A DNA stretch of 64,000 bases from Homoserinibacter sp. YIM 151385 (GCF_027912415.1 NZ_CP115175.1:1860001-1924000); one strand, 5' to 3'; positions 50,886 to 59,466 are shown, numbered from the stretch's first letter. Notes: generated by a model not told the origin, from the letters alone. A program made the numbers and translations.

Positions 50886-52163
50886 GTGAGACGTTCACGA
50901 CGCACCACCGCAGCCGCGGCGGTCTCGACCGCCGCCGCCATCGCCCTCGTCGCCACCGGCTGCGCCGGCGGCTCCAGCCAGGCCGACCCCGACGCCCCCG
51001 TCACGCTGACGCTCGCCACCTTCAACGACTTCGGCTACACCGACGAGCTCCTCGCGCAGTACACCGAGGAGCACCCCAACGTGAAGATCGAGCACAACCG
51101 GGCCGCGACCTCCAACGACGCCCGCGAGAACTTCTTCACCAAGCTCGGCGCCGGCTCCGGCCTCGCCGACGTCGAGGCCGTCGAGATCGACTGGTTCGCC
51201 GAGATGATGCAGTACTCCGACCTCCTCTCCGACCTCTCCGACCCCGAGCTCGAAGGCCGCTGGGTCGACTGGAAGAGCGCCGCCGCCACCGACGCCGACG
51301 GCCGCCTCATCGGCTACGGCACCGACATCGGGCCGGAGGGCGTCTGCTACCGCAAGGACCTGTTCGAGGAGGCCGGCCTCCCGAGCGACCGCGAGGAGGT
51401 CGCGGCGCTCCTCGAGGGCGACTGGGACACCTACTTCGAGGTCGGCCACCAGTACACCGAGGCCACCGGCAAGCCCTTCTTCGACTCCGCCGGCGCGACC
51501 TGGCAGGGCATGATCAACCAGGTCGAGTACGCCTACGAGAAGGAGGACGGCTCGGTCATCGCCACCGAGAACCCCGTCATCAAGGAGAACTTCGAGAAGG
51601 TCCTCACCGAGAGCGAGGACCTCTCCGCGCACCTCGGCCAGTGGAGCGAGGACTGGAACGCGGGCATGGCGAACGGCGACTTCGCCACCATGCTCTGCCC
51701 CGGCTGGATGCTCGGCGTCATCGAGGGCCTGGCGCCCGAGGTGACCGGCTGGGACATCGCCGACACCTTCCCGGGCGGCGGCGGCAACTGGGGCGGCTCG
51801 TACCTGACCGTCCCGGCGCAGGGCAAGAACGCGGAGGCCGCCACGGAGTTCGCCGCCTGGCTCACCTCGCCCGAGGTGCAGCTCCAGGCCTTCGCCAACG
51901 CCGGCACCTTCCCGAGCCAGGTCGACACCTACGAGTCGGAGGAGCTGACCAGCGCCACCAACGAGTACTTCAACGACGCGCCCACCGGCGAGATCCTCAT
52001 CTCGCGCTCGGAGGCCGTGACCGTCGCGCCCTACAAGAGCACGAAGTACTTCCCCATCAACGACGCGCTGCAGCGCGCCCTCACCCGCGTCGACGTCGAC
52101 AAGAGCCAGTCGGTCGACGAGTCGTGGAACGAGTGGGTCAAGGAGGTCGAGGCGCTCGGCTAG
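50886..52163 (+). CDS. cebE: Cellobiose/beta-glucoside ABC transporter substrate-binding lipoprotein
   Basis: 425 residues. The signal peptide ends in the lipobox VATGC. The mature part is a family-1 extracellular solute-binding protein (LTLATFNDFGYTDELLAQYTEEHPNVKIE). AAAGGAG lies 5 nt before GTG 50886. Sugar specificity is inferred from context: CebR-like operators, a GH1 beta-glucosidase and a LacI regulator, the arrangement of cebEFG-bglC-cebR in Streptomyces. Other beta-glucosides are possible. Confidence 0.85.
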   Translation: MRRSRRTTAAAAVSTAAAIALVATGCAGGSSQADPDAPVTLTLATFNDFGYTDELLAQYTEEHPNVKIEHNRAATSNDARENFFTKLGAGSGLADVEAVEIDWFAEMMQYSDLLSDLSDPELEGRWVDWKSAAATDADGRLIGYGTDIGPEGVCYRKDLFEEAGLPSDREEVAALLEGDWDTYFEVGHQYTEATGKPFFDSAGATWQGMINQVEYAYEKEDGSVIATENPVIKENFEKVLTESEDLSAHLGQWSEDWNAGMANGDFATMLCPGWMLGVIEGLAPEVTGWDIADTFPGGGGNWGGSYLTVPAQGKNAEAATEFAAWLTSPEVQLQAFANAGTFPSQVDTYESEELTSATNEYFNDAPTGEILISRSEAVTVAPYKSTKYFPINDALQRALTRVDVDKSQSVDESWNEWVKEVEALG

Positions 52164-52182
52164 GCCGGTCGCCTGACGACTC

Positions 52183-52216
52183 GCGGGCCGCACGGATGGA
52201 CCCCCGTGCGGCCCGC
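52183..52216 (+). other. Intra-operon stem-loop between cebE and cebF
   Basis: GCGGGCCGCACGG (52183-52195) and CCGTGCGGCCCGC (52204-52216) form a perfect 13-bp stem with an 8-nt loop. No T-tract follows. Such structures after binding-protein genes often stabilise the 5' message or partly terminate, giving more binding protein than permease. Confidence 0.7.
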
Positions 52217-52237
52217 GCACCACTCGACGAGGAAGAC

Positions 52238-53287
52238 ATGACCGACACCATCACCCGCGGCGCCGACGCCGCCCCCGCGGGCGGCTCCCCCGACGGCCGC
52301 GCGCCCCGCCCCGATCCGCGTGCCGAGGCCCGCCGCATCCGCCGCATCGCCTTCTCGCAGCGGCTCTCCCGCTGGGACTTCCGGCTCTCCCCCTATCTCT
52401 ACATCTCGCCGTTCTTCATCCTCTTCGCGGTGACCGGGCTCTTCCCGCTCCTCTACACGGCGGTCGTCTCGGTGCACGAGTGGCACCTCATCGGCGGCCA
52501 GGGCGACTTCGTCGGCCTCGACAACTTCGCCTGGGTGCTCGGCCAGGACCGCTTCTGGCTCGCGATGCGGAACACCTTCAGCATCTTCCTCGTCTCGAGC
52601 GTGCCGCAGGTGATCTTCGCGCTCATCATCGCGGCGGCCCTCGACCAGAACCTCCGCGCCCGCACGTTCTGGCGGATGGGCGTGCTGCTCCCCTACGTCG
52701 TCGCGCCCGTCGCGGTGTCGCTGATCTTCACGAACATGTTCGGCGATCAGTACGGCGTCGTGAACAACGTCCTGACCTCCCTCGGGATCGAGCCGATCCG
52801 CTGGCACGCCGACACCCTCTCCAGCCACCTCGCGATCGCCACCATGGTCAACTTCCGCTGGACCGGCTACAACGCGCTCATCCTCCTCGCCGCCATGCAG
52901 GCGATCCCGCGCGACTACTACGAGGCCGCCCAGATCGACGGCGCCTCGAAGCTGCGCCAGTTCCTCTCCGTCACGATCCCGTCGCTCCGGCCGACGCTCA
53001 TCTTCGTCATCATCACCTCCACCATCGGCGGGCTCCAGATCTTCGACGAGCCGCGCATGTTCGACCAATACGGCCAGGGCGGCGCCTCGGGTCAGTGGAT
53101 GACGATCACCATCTACCTCTACAACCTCGGCTGGGGGCAGCTCGACTTCGGGAAGGCCGCCGCGGTCGCGTGGCTGCTGTTCCTGCTGATCGTCGTCTTC
53201 GGCATCCTCAACTACCTGATCTCGCAGCGGATCGCCTCGGCCGATGCGCCGCGGGCCCGCCGCCGGAAGAAGGAGGTCGCGCGATGA
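52238..53287 (+). CDS. cebF: Sugar ABC transporter permease (MalF-like)
   Basis: 349 residues. A charged N-terminus of about 50 residues, then six helices with the EAA motif YYEAAQIDGASKLRQFLSVTIPSLRP. CUT1-family inner-membrane component. GAGGAAG precedes ATG 52238, and its stop overlaps cebG by ATGA. No ATPase is encoded here; CUT1 systems of Actinobacteria commonly share a multitasking MsiK ATPase encoded elsewhere. Confidence 0.88.
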   Translation: MTDTITRGADAAPAGGSPDGRAPRPDPRAEARRIRRIAFSQRLSRWDFRLSPYLYISPFFILFAVTGLFPLLYTAVVSVHEWHLIGGQGDFVGLDNFAWVLGQDRFWLAMRNTFSIFLVSSVPQVIFALIIAAALDQNLRARTFWRMGVLLPYVVAPVAVSLIFTNMFGDQYGVVNNVLTSLGIEPIRWHADTLSSHLAIATMVNFRWTGYNALILLAAMQAIPRDYYEAAQIDGASKLRQFLSVTIPSLRPTLIFVIITSTIGGLQIFDEPRMFDQYGQGGASGQWMTITIYLYNLGWGQLDFGKAAAVAWLLFLLIVVFGILNYLISQRIASADAPRARRRKKEVAR

Positions 53288-54216
53288 GCCAGGTGCCCCT
53301 CGCCCCCGCGCCCTACGACGCGAGCTTCGACGCCCGACCCGGCCGGAAGGACGGCGAGCCGGTCGCGCCCCGGCGCCGCGGACGCCTCCGCAACGGGCAG
53401 CGCGCCGGCTGGCCCGCCTACGTGTTCCTCATCGCGGTGCTCATCGCGAGCGTGTTCCCGCTGTACTGGTCGTTCCTCATCGGATCCGGCGACGCCTCCA
53501 CCGTGAACCGCCGCGACATCCCGTGGTGGCCCGGCGGCAACTTCCTCGCGAACGCGGCCGCCGTCCTCAACGACCCGGCCGTGAACTTCTGGAAGGCGAT
53601 CGGGAACAGCATCCTCGTCTCGACCGTCGTCTCCGTCTCGGTCGTGTTCTTCTCGACCCTCGCCGGCTACGCCTTCGCGAAGCTCCGGTTCCGGGGCAGC
53701 CGCCCGCTGCTCGTCTTCGTCATCGCGACGATGGCGGTGCCGACCCAGCTCGGCGTCGTGCCGCTGTTCCTCGTCATGCGCGACCTGCAGCTGCAGGGCA
53801 CGATCGGGGCCGTCATCCTGCCGGCGCTCGTGACCGCCTTCGGCGTGTTCTGGATGACGCAGTACCTCTCGCAGGCGCTCCCCTCCGAGCTCATCGAGGC
53901 GGCCCGCGTCGACGGCGCCTCCATGATCCGCACCTTCTGGTCGGTCGCGCTGCCCGCCGCGCGGCCCGCCGCCGCGATGCTCGCGCTGTTCACCTTCATC
54001 GCCACCTGGACGAACTTCTTCTGGCCGTTCATCGTGCTCAACCCCCAGGACCCGACCCTCCCGGTCGCGCTCTCGCTGCTGCAGAGCAACCACTTCGTGG
54101 ACTACTCGATCGTGCTCGCCGGCGTCGTCCTCTCGACGATCCCGCTGCTGATCCTCTTCGTCGTCGCCGGCAAGCAGCTCGTCAGCGGCATCATGCAAGG
54201 AGCCATCAAGGGATGA
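53284..54216 (+). CDS. cebG: Sugar ABC transporter permease (MalG-like)
   Basis: 310 residues, six helices, EAA motif ELIEAARVDGASMIRTFWSVALPAARP. The last residues (GKQLVSGIMQGAIKG) are the typical MalG C-terminus. Coupled on both sides by 4-bp overlaps (cebF and the beta-glucosidase). Confidence 0.88.
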   Translation: MSQVPLAPAPYDASFDARPGRKDGEPVAPRRRGRLRNGQRAGWPAYVFLIAVLIASVFPLYWSFLIGSGDASTVNRRDIPWWPGGNFLANAAAVLNDPAVNFWKAIGNSILVSTVVSVSVVFFSTLAGYAFAKLRFRGSRPLLVFVIATMAVPTQLGVVPLFLVMRDLQLQGTIGAVILPALVTAFGVFWMTQYLSQALPSELIEAARVDGASMIRTFWSVALPAARPAAAMLALFTFIATWTNFFWPFIVLNPQDPTLPVALSLLQSNHFVDYSIVLAGVVLSTIPLLILFVVAGKQLVSGIMQGAIKG

Positions 54217-55655
54217 CCGACACCCTCGCCCAGCCCGTCCGCACCGCGCCCGGCCGCCGTGCCTTCCCCGAGGATTTCCTCTTCGGCGTCGCGACCGCCG
54301 CCTACCAGATCGAGGGGGCCGCCCACGAGGACGGCCGCACCGACTCCATCTGGGACGCCTTCAGCCGCGTGCCCGGCGCCGTCGTCGGCGCCGACAACGG
54401 CGACACCGCCTGCGACCACTACCACCGCTCCCGCGACGACGTCCGGATGATGGCGGAGCTCGGGATGCAGACCTACCGCTTCTCCACCTCCTGGTCGCGG
54501 GTGCGACCCGACGGCGGGCCGCTCAACCGGGTCGGGCTCGACTTCTACTCGCGGCTCACGGACGAGCTGCTCGAGGCAGGCATCAAGCCCTGGCTGACGC
54601 TCTACCACTGGGACCTCCCGCAGGCCCTCGAGGAGCAGGGCGGCTGGACCTCGCGCGCGACCGCCGAGCGCTTCCTCGAGTACGCGGGCGACGTCCACGA
54701 CGCGCTCGGCGACCGCATCGACGCCTGGACGACCCTCAACGAGCCGTGGTGCGCCTCCTTCCTCTCCTACACGGGCGGCGAGCACGCACCCGGCCGGCAG
54801 GACCCGCAGGCGGGCGTCGACGCGGCGCACCACCTGCTCCTCGCGCACGGGCTCGTCATCCGCGAGCTCCGGCGCCGAGACGCCTCGCTCGAGCTCGGGA
54901 TCACGCTCAACCAGACGATCGCCGACCCCGTGGACCCGGGATCCCCCGGCGACCTCGACGCCGCGCGCCGCATCGACGGGCAGCTCAACCGGATCTTCCT
55001 CGACCCGATCTTCCGGGGCGAGTACCCCGAGGACGTCGTGCGCGACCTCGAGGCGGTCGGCCTCCGCATCCCCGTCGAGCCGGGCGACCTCGAGGCCATC
55101 TCGAGCCCCATCGACGTGCTCGGCGTGAACTACTACCACGGGGAGGCGGTGAGCTCGCGGCCCGCACCCGGCGTCGTCAGCACGGGCGCCGCACCCTCCG
55201 AGCGGCCCAAGCGCACCCCCTTCCCGGCGGTCGACGGCGTGCACTGGCACTCCCGCGGCCTCCCCGTGACGGCGATGGACTGGGAGGTGCAGCCGGAGGG
55301 GCTCACGCGGCTGCTCCGCCGACTCGACCGCGAGTACGCCGGCCCCGCGGGCGTGCGGCTCATGGTCACCGAGAACGGCGCCGCCTACGACGACCGGCCG
55401 GATGCGGACGGCTTCGTCGAGGATGCCGCGCGCACCGAGTTCCTGCGGGCGCACCTCGGCGCCGTGCTCGACGCGATCGAGCAGGGGACCCGCGTCGGCG
55501 GCTACTTCTACTGGTCGCTCATGGACAACTTCGAGTGGGCCTGGGGCTACGACAAGCGCTTCGGACTGGTGCGCGTCGACTACGAGACGCAGCGGCGCAC
55601 CGTCAAGCGGAGCGGCCGCGAGTACCAGCGCATCATCGACGCGCGGGCGCTCTAG
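54213..55655 (+). CDS. bglC: GH1 beta-glucosidase
   Basis: 480 residues, a single glycoside hydrolase family 1 barrel. FPEDFLFGVATAAYQIEGA is the N-terminal signature, TLNEPWC carries the acid/base Glu and VTENGAA the nucleophile Glu; SLMDNFEWAWGYDKRFGLV is the C-terminal substrate loop. There is no signal peptide, so it hydrolyses imported cellobiose or other beta-glucosides in the cytoplasm. The stop TAG is part of the cebR -10. Confidence 0.93.
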   Translation: MTDTLAQPVRTAPGRRAFPEDFLFGVATAAYQIEGAAHEDGRTDSIWDAFSRVPGAVVGADNGDTACDHYHRSRDDVRMMAELGMQTYRFSTSWSRVRPDGGPLNRVGLDFYSRLTDELLEAGIKPWLTLYHWDLPQALEEQGGWTSRATAERFLEYAGDVHDALGDRIDAWTTLNEPWCASFLSYTGGEHAPGRQDPQAGVDAAHHLLLAHGLVIRELRRRDASLELGITLNQTIADPVDPGSPGDLDAARRIDGQLNRIFLDPIFRGEYPEDVVRDLEAVGLRIPVEPGDLEAISSPIDVLGVNYYHGEAVSSRPAPGVVSTGAAPSERPKRTPFPAVDGVHWHSRGLPVTAMDWEVQPEGLTRLLRRLDREYAGPAGVRLMVTENGAAYDDRPDADGFVEDAARTEFLRAHLGAVLDAIEQGTRVGGYFYWSLMDNFEWAWGYDKRFGLVRVDYETQRRTVKRSGREYQRIIDARAL

Positions 55656-55658
55656 ACT
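55653..55658 (+). promoter_or_regulatory. -10 element of leaderless cebR, overlapping the bglC stop
   Basis: TAGACT, whose TAG is the bglC stop codon, then 6 nt to ATG 55665. cebR can thus be expressed from its own leaderless promoter and also by read-through. Confidence 0.55.
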
Positions 55659-55664
55659 CCTCGC

Positions 55665-56684
55665 ATGATCCCGACGGCAGGCGCCGGAGCGCCGACGCTC
55701 GAGCAGGTCGCGGCCGCCGCCGGGGTGTCGCGCTCGACCGTGTCGCGGGTCGTCAACGGCTCGCCGAAGGTGAGCCCCGACGTCATGCGCGCCGTGCAGC
55801 TCGCGATCGAGCAGCTCGACTACACGCCGAACCGCGCCGCCCGCTCCCTCGCCGCCCGGCGCACCATGGCGATCGCGCTCGTCGTGCCGGAGGCGACCGC
55901 CCGCTTCTTCGGCGACCCCTACTTCGCGGCCATCGTGCAGGGCATCACGCGCGAGCTCGAGGCGAGCGACTACGTGCTCAACCTGCAGCTCGCGAGCCCC
56001 GAGAGCCCCTCCGACAAGACCGTGCGGTACCTGCTCGGCGGCAACGTCGACGGGGCGCTCGTCGTCTCGCATCACACGGGCGACGGCTTCCTCGCCTCGC
56101 TCGGCGAGCGCATGCCGGTCGTGTTCGGCGGCCGCCCCCTCGACCCGGCGACGGACTCGGGATGCTGGGTCGACGTCGACAACGCGGCCGCGGCCGCATC
56201 CGGCGTCGCGTACCTCGTTGAGCGCGGGCACCGCCGCATCGCCACGATCGCCGGCCCCGCCGACATGCCCGCCGGCATCGACCGGCTCGAGGGCTGGCGC
56301 CGCGCGCTGCGGGCGGCCGACCTCCGCGACGACCTCGTCGCGCAGGGCGACTTCACGCTGCCGGGCGGCGCACGGGCGATGCGCGAGCTGCTCGCCCGCG
56401 AGGCCGAGATCGACGCCGTCTTCGTCGCGAGCGACCTCATGGCCGTCGGCGCGCTCGGCGCGATCCGCGAGCGCGGGCTCCGCGTGCCCCAGGACCTCGC
56501 GGTGCTCGGCTTCGACGACAGCCCGGCCGCGCTGAGCGGCGAGATCGCGATCACGACCGTGCGACAGCCCTCCGTCGAGATGGGCGCCGAGATGGCGCGG
56601 ACGCTCCTGCGGATGCTCGCGGGCGAGGACGTGCCGCGCTCGCGCATCATGCCGACCGAGGTGGTCGTGCGCGAGAGCGCGTAG
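55665..56684 (+). CDS. cebR: LacI-family repressor, CebR-like
   Basis: 339 residues. The N-terminal helix-turn-helix (TLEQVAAAAGVSRSTVSRVVNGSPKVSPDVMRAVQ) and hinge (RAARSLAARRT) are followed by a periplasmic-binding-protein-like effector domain. It is placed directly after the beta-glucosidase, and the operon promoter carries TGAGAGCGCTCCCA sites, so I infer it represses this operon and responds to cellobiose as CebR does. Confidence 0.88.
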   Translation: MIPTAGAGAPTLEQVAAAAGVSRSTVSRVVNGSPKVSPDVMRAVQLAIEQLDYTPNRAARSLAARRTMAIALVVPEATARFFGDPYFAAIVQGITRELEASDYVLNLQLASPESPSDKTVRYLLGGNVDGALVVSHHTGDGFLASLGERMPVVFGGRPLDPATDSGCWVDVDNAAAAASGVAYLVERGHRRIATIAGPADMPAGIDRLEGWRRALRAADLRDDLVAQGDFTLPGGARAMRELLAREAEIDAVFVASDLMAVGALGAIRERGLRVPQDLAVLGFDDSPAALSGEIAITTVRQPSVEMGAEMARTLLRMLAGEDVPRSRIMPTEVVVRESA

Positions 56685-56735
56685 GGCGTCGAGCGCAGCT
56701 CGGCGCGCGGGCCCGCCGTTCGGGGCTCGCGGCCC

Positions 56736-56855
56736 GGCGCGGATTCAGGAGTCGACCGCGTGCTCGGCGTCCCCGCGGCCACGACTCCGCCGGGATCCCG
56801 GGGCTCGCCCTCGCCGCCCGGGCGCCCCTCGGGAACGCGCTCCTGAATCCGCGCC
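56736..56855. repeat. Extragenic inverted repeat D
   Basis: GGCGCGGATTCAGGAG (56736-56751) and CTCCTGAATCCGCGCC (56840-56855) are perfect 16-bp inverted arms around an 88-nt GC-rich loop. It occupies the gap between cebR and the GNAT gene, both on the plus strand. Confidence 0.7.
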
Positions 56856-56862
56856 CGACCTG

Positions 56863-56897
56863 GCGCGGCACGCGCGGCACGCGCGGCACGCGCGGCG
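56863..56897. repeat. 9-bp tandem repeat
   Basis: GCGCGGCAC is repeated at 56863-56871, 56872-56880 and 56881-56889 with a partial fourth copy. It ends 10 bp before the -10 of the GNAT gene, so it covers the place where a -35 would be. Confidence 0.7.
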
Positions 56898-56906
56898 CGA
56901 AGCGCG

Positions 56907-56918
56907 TAGCGTAAGGGG
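56907..56918 (+). promoter_or_regulatory. -10 element of the leaderless GNAT gene
   Basis: TAGCGT (56907-56912), then AAGGGG, then ATG 56919. The purine run could also act as a weak Shine-Dalgarno, but it abuts the start. Confidence 0.45.
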
Positions 56919-57209
56919 ATGGCCGCTGGGATGACCGTCGTCGACCGCCCCGCCGAGCAGCGCTTCGTGCTCCTCCGCGGGGACGAGGAGCTCGGGGAGC
57001 TGCGCTACGTGCGCGCGCCCGGGCAGATCGAGCTCACGCACACCGGCATCGATCCCGAGAAGCGCGAGCAGGGCATGGGCGAGCTGCTCGTCACGCGAGC
57101 GCTCGACGAGATCGGCGACGACAGCACCGACCGCGTCATCGCGACCTGCCCCTTCGTGGCGCACGTCATCGAGGACAACCCCGCCTACCGAGAGCTCCTC
57201 GACCGCTAG
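56919..57209 (+). CDS. Small GNAT-fold N-acetyltransferase (YjdJ type)
   Basis: 96 residues. It is a short GCN5-related domain: LGELRYVRAPGQIELTHTGIDPEKREQGMGELLVTRALDEI, with the acetyl-CoA loop REQGMG, then CPFVAHVIEDNPAYRELL. This compact class (PF14542) has unknown substrates. Downstream lies a convergent lipoate-ligase-family gene. Confidence 0.82.
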   Translation: MAAGMTVVDRPAEQRFVLLRGDEELGELRYVRAPGQIELTHTGIDPEKREQGMGELLVTRALDEIGDDSTDRVIATCPFVAHVIEDNPAYRELLDR

Positions 57210-57243
57210 CCGCCCGGCTGCCCGCGACGCGCGTCGACTCCCC

Positions 57244-57269
57244 CGAGGCGGATGCGGATCCGCGCCTCG
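57244..57269. terminator. Hairpin between convergent GNAT and lipoate-ligase genes
   Basis: CGAGGCGGAT (57244-57253) pairs with ATCCGCGCCTCG (57258-57269) with a 2-nt bulge. It lies in the 153-bp convergent gap. The rest of this gap holds no gene; its right end (57347-57363) resembles an arm of repeat E. Confidence 0.4.
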
Positions 57270-57362
57270 TGCACGTCTCCCTCCGCGCCCGTTCAGACAC
57301 CCGGACTGAGCTGCGGACCACTGCATCTCGCCGTCCCGAGCGCAAGAGACGTATCTATGACG

Positions 57363-58412
57363 TCAGGGGACGCGGTGCAGCCACTCCTCGGTGCCGAACT
57401 TGTCGGCGACGAGCTGCTCGGCGTGGGCCAGCTCCTCGGGGGTCAGCTCGCCGGGCGCGAGCCCGTGGAGCGAGCGGAACGTGTCGAGCATCCGCTCGAT
57501 GATCTCCTCGCGCGGCAGTCCGGTCTGGCTGCGCAATGGGTCGACGCGCTTCGCGGCGCTCGTCGTGCCCTTGTCGCTCAGCTTCTCGCGGCCGATGCGG
57601 AGCACGCGCGACATCTTCTCGCCGTCCATGTCGTACGACATGGTCACGTGGTGGAGCACGCCGCCGCCGCCGAGCCGCTTCTGCGCGGCGCCGCCGATCT
57701 TGCCGGTGGGCGACGAGATGTCGTTGAGCGGCTTGTAGACCGCGTCGATGCCGAGGCCCTGCAGCGCCTGGATGACCCAGTCGTCGAGGTAGGCGTAGCT
57801 GTCGGCGAAGGTCATGCCCTGCACGAGCTCGCCCGGCACGTAGAGCGAGTAGGTGACGGCGCTGCCGGGCTCGATGTACATCGCGCCGCCGCCGGAGATG
57901 CGCCGCACGACGCGGAAGCCCTCCCGCTCGGCCTCCACGGCATCCACCTCGTTCCGCACCGACTGGAAGCTGCCGATGACGACGGTGCGCTCGCTCCACT
58001 CCCAGATGCGGAGGGTGGGGCGGCGTCGCCCCTCGCCGACCTCCTGGGTGAGGACCTCGTCGAGCGCGAGGTGCATGTTCGCGGGCAGCGGGCCGGGATG
58101 CAGCAGCTCCCACTCGTAGTCGGACCAGTCGGTCGTCGTCGTGATGGCGCGGCGGATCGCGGTCGCGACGGATTCGGGGGCGAAGCCGAGCAGGACCGCC
58201 CCCTCGGGCAGCGCGGCCTGGACGGCGGCGGCCAGCTTGCGCGCATCCGTCTCGGCGGGGAGGCCCTCGATGGCGGCGTCGATCGCGGCGAGGGCGTCGT
58301 CGGGCTCGAGGAAGAAGTCGCCCGCGAGGCGGAAGTCGCGGATGCGGCCGTCGACGACCTCCAGGTCGACGACCACGAGCTTGCCGCCGGGGACCTTGAA
58401 CTCTCCGTGCAT
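57363..58412 (-). CDS. Lipoate-protein-ligase family protein with the accessory domain at the N-terminus
   Basis: 349 residues. The first 90 or so (MHGEFKVPGGKLVVVDLEVVDGRIRDFRLAGDFFLEP...) resemble the accessory domain normally at the C-terminus of LplA. The catalytic BPL/LplA domain follows: RIWEWSERTVVIGSFQS, RRISGGGAMYIEPGSAVTYSLYVP and the putative lysine in SPTGKIGGAAQKR. Attaches lipoate or octanoate to lipoyl domains. TAGGCT lies 6 nt before ATG 58412 and overlaps the upstream hydrolase stop, so it has a leaderless promoter of its own. Confidence 0.85.
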   Translation of the reverse strand: MHGEFKVPGGKLVVVDLEVVDGRIRDFRLAGDFFLEPDDALAAIDAAIEGLPAETDARKLAAAVQAALPEGAVLLGFAPESVATAIRRAITTTTDWSDYEWELLHPGPLPANMHLALDEVLTQEVGEGRRRPTLRIWEWSERTVVIGSFQSVRNEVDAVEAEREGFRVVRRISGGGAMYIEPGSAVTYSLYVPGELVQGMTFADSYAYLDDWVIQALQGLGIDAVYKPLNDISSPTGKIGGAAQKRLGGGGVLHHVTMSYDMDGEKMSRVLRIGREKLSDKGTTSAAKRVDPLRSQTGLPREEIIERMLDTFRSLHGLAPGELTPEELAHAEQLVADKFGTEEWLHRVP

Positions 58413-58418
58413 GGGGCC

Positions 58419-58424
58419 AGCCTA
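58419..58424 (-). promoter_or_regulatory. -10 element of the leaderless lipoate-ligase gene, overlapping a stop codon
   Basis: TAGGCT on the minus strand (58424-58419). TAG 58424-58422 is the stop of the alpha/beta hydrolase; ATG 58412 follows after 6 nt. Confidence 0.55.
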
Positions 58425-59300
58425 GGCGGGCGCAGGGGCGAGGTGCCGGTCGAGCCAGTCGGCGAGCTCCGCGATGACCTCGGCACGGTTCGTCTCGTTG
58501 TAGACCTCGTGCCGGGCGCCCTCGTAGATCTGCACCTCGACCTCGCTCAGGCCGGCCCGCCGGTACGCGGCCGCGAGCAGCTCGACGCTGCGGGGACCGC
58601 CGAGGGTGTCCTCGGAGCCGATCTGGATCAGCATCGGGATATCGCGGGCGAGCCGGCGCGGGGTGCCGAGCAGCTTCGCGGCCTCGAGCACGCCGAACAG
58701 CTGCGGCACCTTCGCATCCAGCGTGAGCGGGTCGGCGAGGAACGCCTCCGCCACCTCGGGGTCGCGGCTCAGCCACTCGACGCCGGTGCCGCCTCCGGGC
58801 GGCCGGTGCCGCTTCGCGAGGTCGCCGCCGTTCATGCGGCGGAGGGTGCGGAGGGCGGTGCCGCTGAGCACGACCGCCTCGTACTCCCCGGCGTGGCGGT
58901 CGATGATGCGCTGCGCGAGGAGGGAGCCCCAGCTGTGGCCGAGGATCGCGAGCGGGAGGCCGGGAAGCTCCTCGCGGACGAGTCGCGTGAGCCCGCGGAC
59001 CCCCTCGGTCGCGGCGTGCGTGCCGCCGGGGCCGAGGCGGCCGAGCCGGGCGTGGTCGCCGCCGTGCTGGCCGAGTCCGGTCGCGCCGTGGCCGCGGTGG
59101 TCGTCGGCGACGACGGTCCACCCGGCGGCGGCGAGCGCCTGCGCGACGTGCTCGTAGCGGCGGGCGTGCTCGCCGACGCCGTGCGCGATCTGCACGATCC
59201 CGCGCGGCTCGCGCGCGGGCCAGAGGTAGGCGTGGATGCGGATCCCCCACGCGTCGGTGTAGCTGCGGTCCTCGCGGGCGACGCCGGCATCCTCGGGCAT
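58422..59300 (-). CDS. Alpha/beta hydrolase, monoacylglycerol-lipase-like
   Basis: 292 residues. VQIAHGVGEHARRYEHVAQALAAAGW is the serine aminopeptidase S33/monoglyceride lipase entry motif, LGHSWGSLLAQ the nucleophile elbow, IGSEDTLGG the acid and GARHEVYNE the catalytic His. Likely hydrolyses monoacylglycerols or lysophospholipids. TAGGAT is 6 nt before ATG 59300, giving a leaderless mRNA. Confidence 0.88.
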   Translation of the reverse strand: MPEDAGVAREDRSYTDAWGIRIHAYLWPAREPRGIVQIAHGVGEHARRYEHVAQALAAAGWTVVADDHRGHGATGLGQHGGDHARLGRLGPGGTHAATEGVRGLTRLVREELPGLPLAILGHSWGSLLAQRIIDRHAGEYEAVVLSGTALRTLRRMNGGDLAKRHRPPGGGTGVEWLSRDPEVAEAFLADPLTLDAKVPQLFGVLEAAKLLGTPRRLARDIPMLIQIGSEDTLGGPRSVELLAAAYRRAGLSEVEVQIYEGARHEVYNETNRAEVIAELADWLDRHLAPAPA

Positions 59301-59306
59301 GCCCGC

Positions 59307-59312
59307 ATCCTA
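59307..59312 (-). promoter_or_regulatory. -10 element of the leaderless hydrolase gene
   Basis: TAGGAT on the minus strand, 6 nt from ATG 59300. Confidence 0.5.
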
Positions 59313-59336
59313 CGGCCGCTCCCCCCGCACCCCCCT

Positions 59337-59410
59337 CGCCATAGACATGTCTCTTGCGCCGCGGACATCGATGCACGGCCGTCCCGGGCGCCGGAGACAT
59401 GTCTATGGCG
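59337..59410. repeat. Extragenic inverted repeat E
   Basis: CGCCATAGACATGTCTC (59337-59353) and GAGACATGTCTATGGCG (59394-59410) are perfect 17-bp arms around a 40-nt loop; the loop has an inner stem GCGCC/GGCGC. Located between the divergent hydrolase and MarR genes, near both promoters. A related sequence, GAGACGTATCTATGACG (57347-57363), matches the right arm at 14 of 17 positions. Confidence 0.72.
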
Positions 59411-59432
59411 GTCACACGCGGGGGCGGGGAAC

Positions 59433-59460
59433 ATTAGCCGCGCTAATGAGCTAGGCTAAT
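59433..59460 (+). promoter_or_regulatory. MarR operator and promoter
   Basis: A perfect palindrome ATTAGC-CGC-GCTAAT (59433-59447) is followed by a further GCTAAT half-site (59455-59460). TAGGCT (59452-59457) is a likely -10, 9 nt before ATG 59467. The arrangement suits autorepression of the marR-MFS operon. Confidence 0.7.
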
Positions 59461-59466
59461 GAGATT

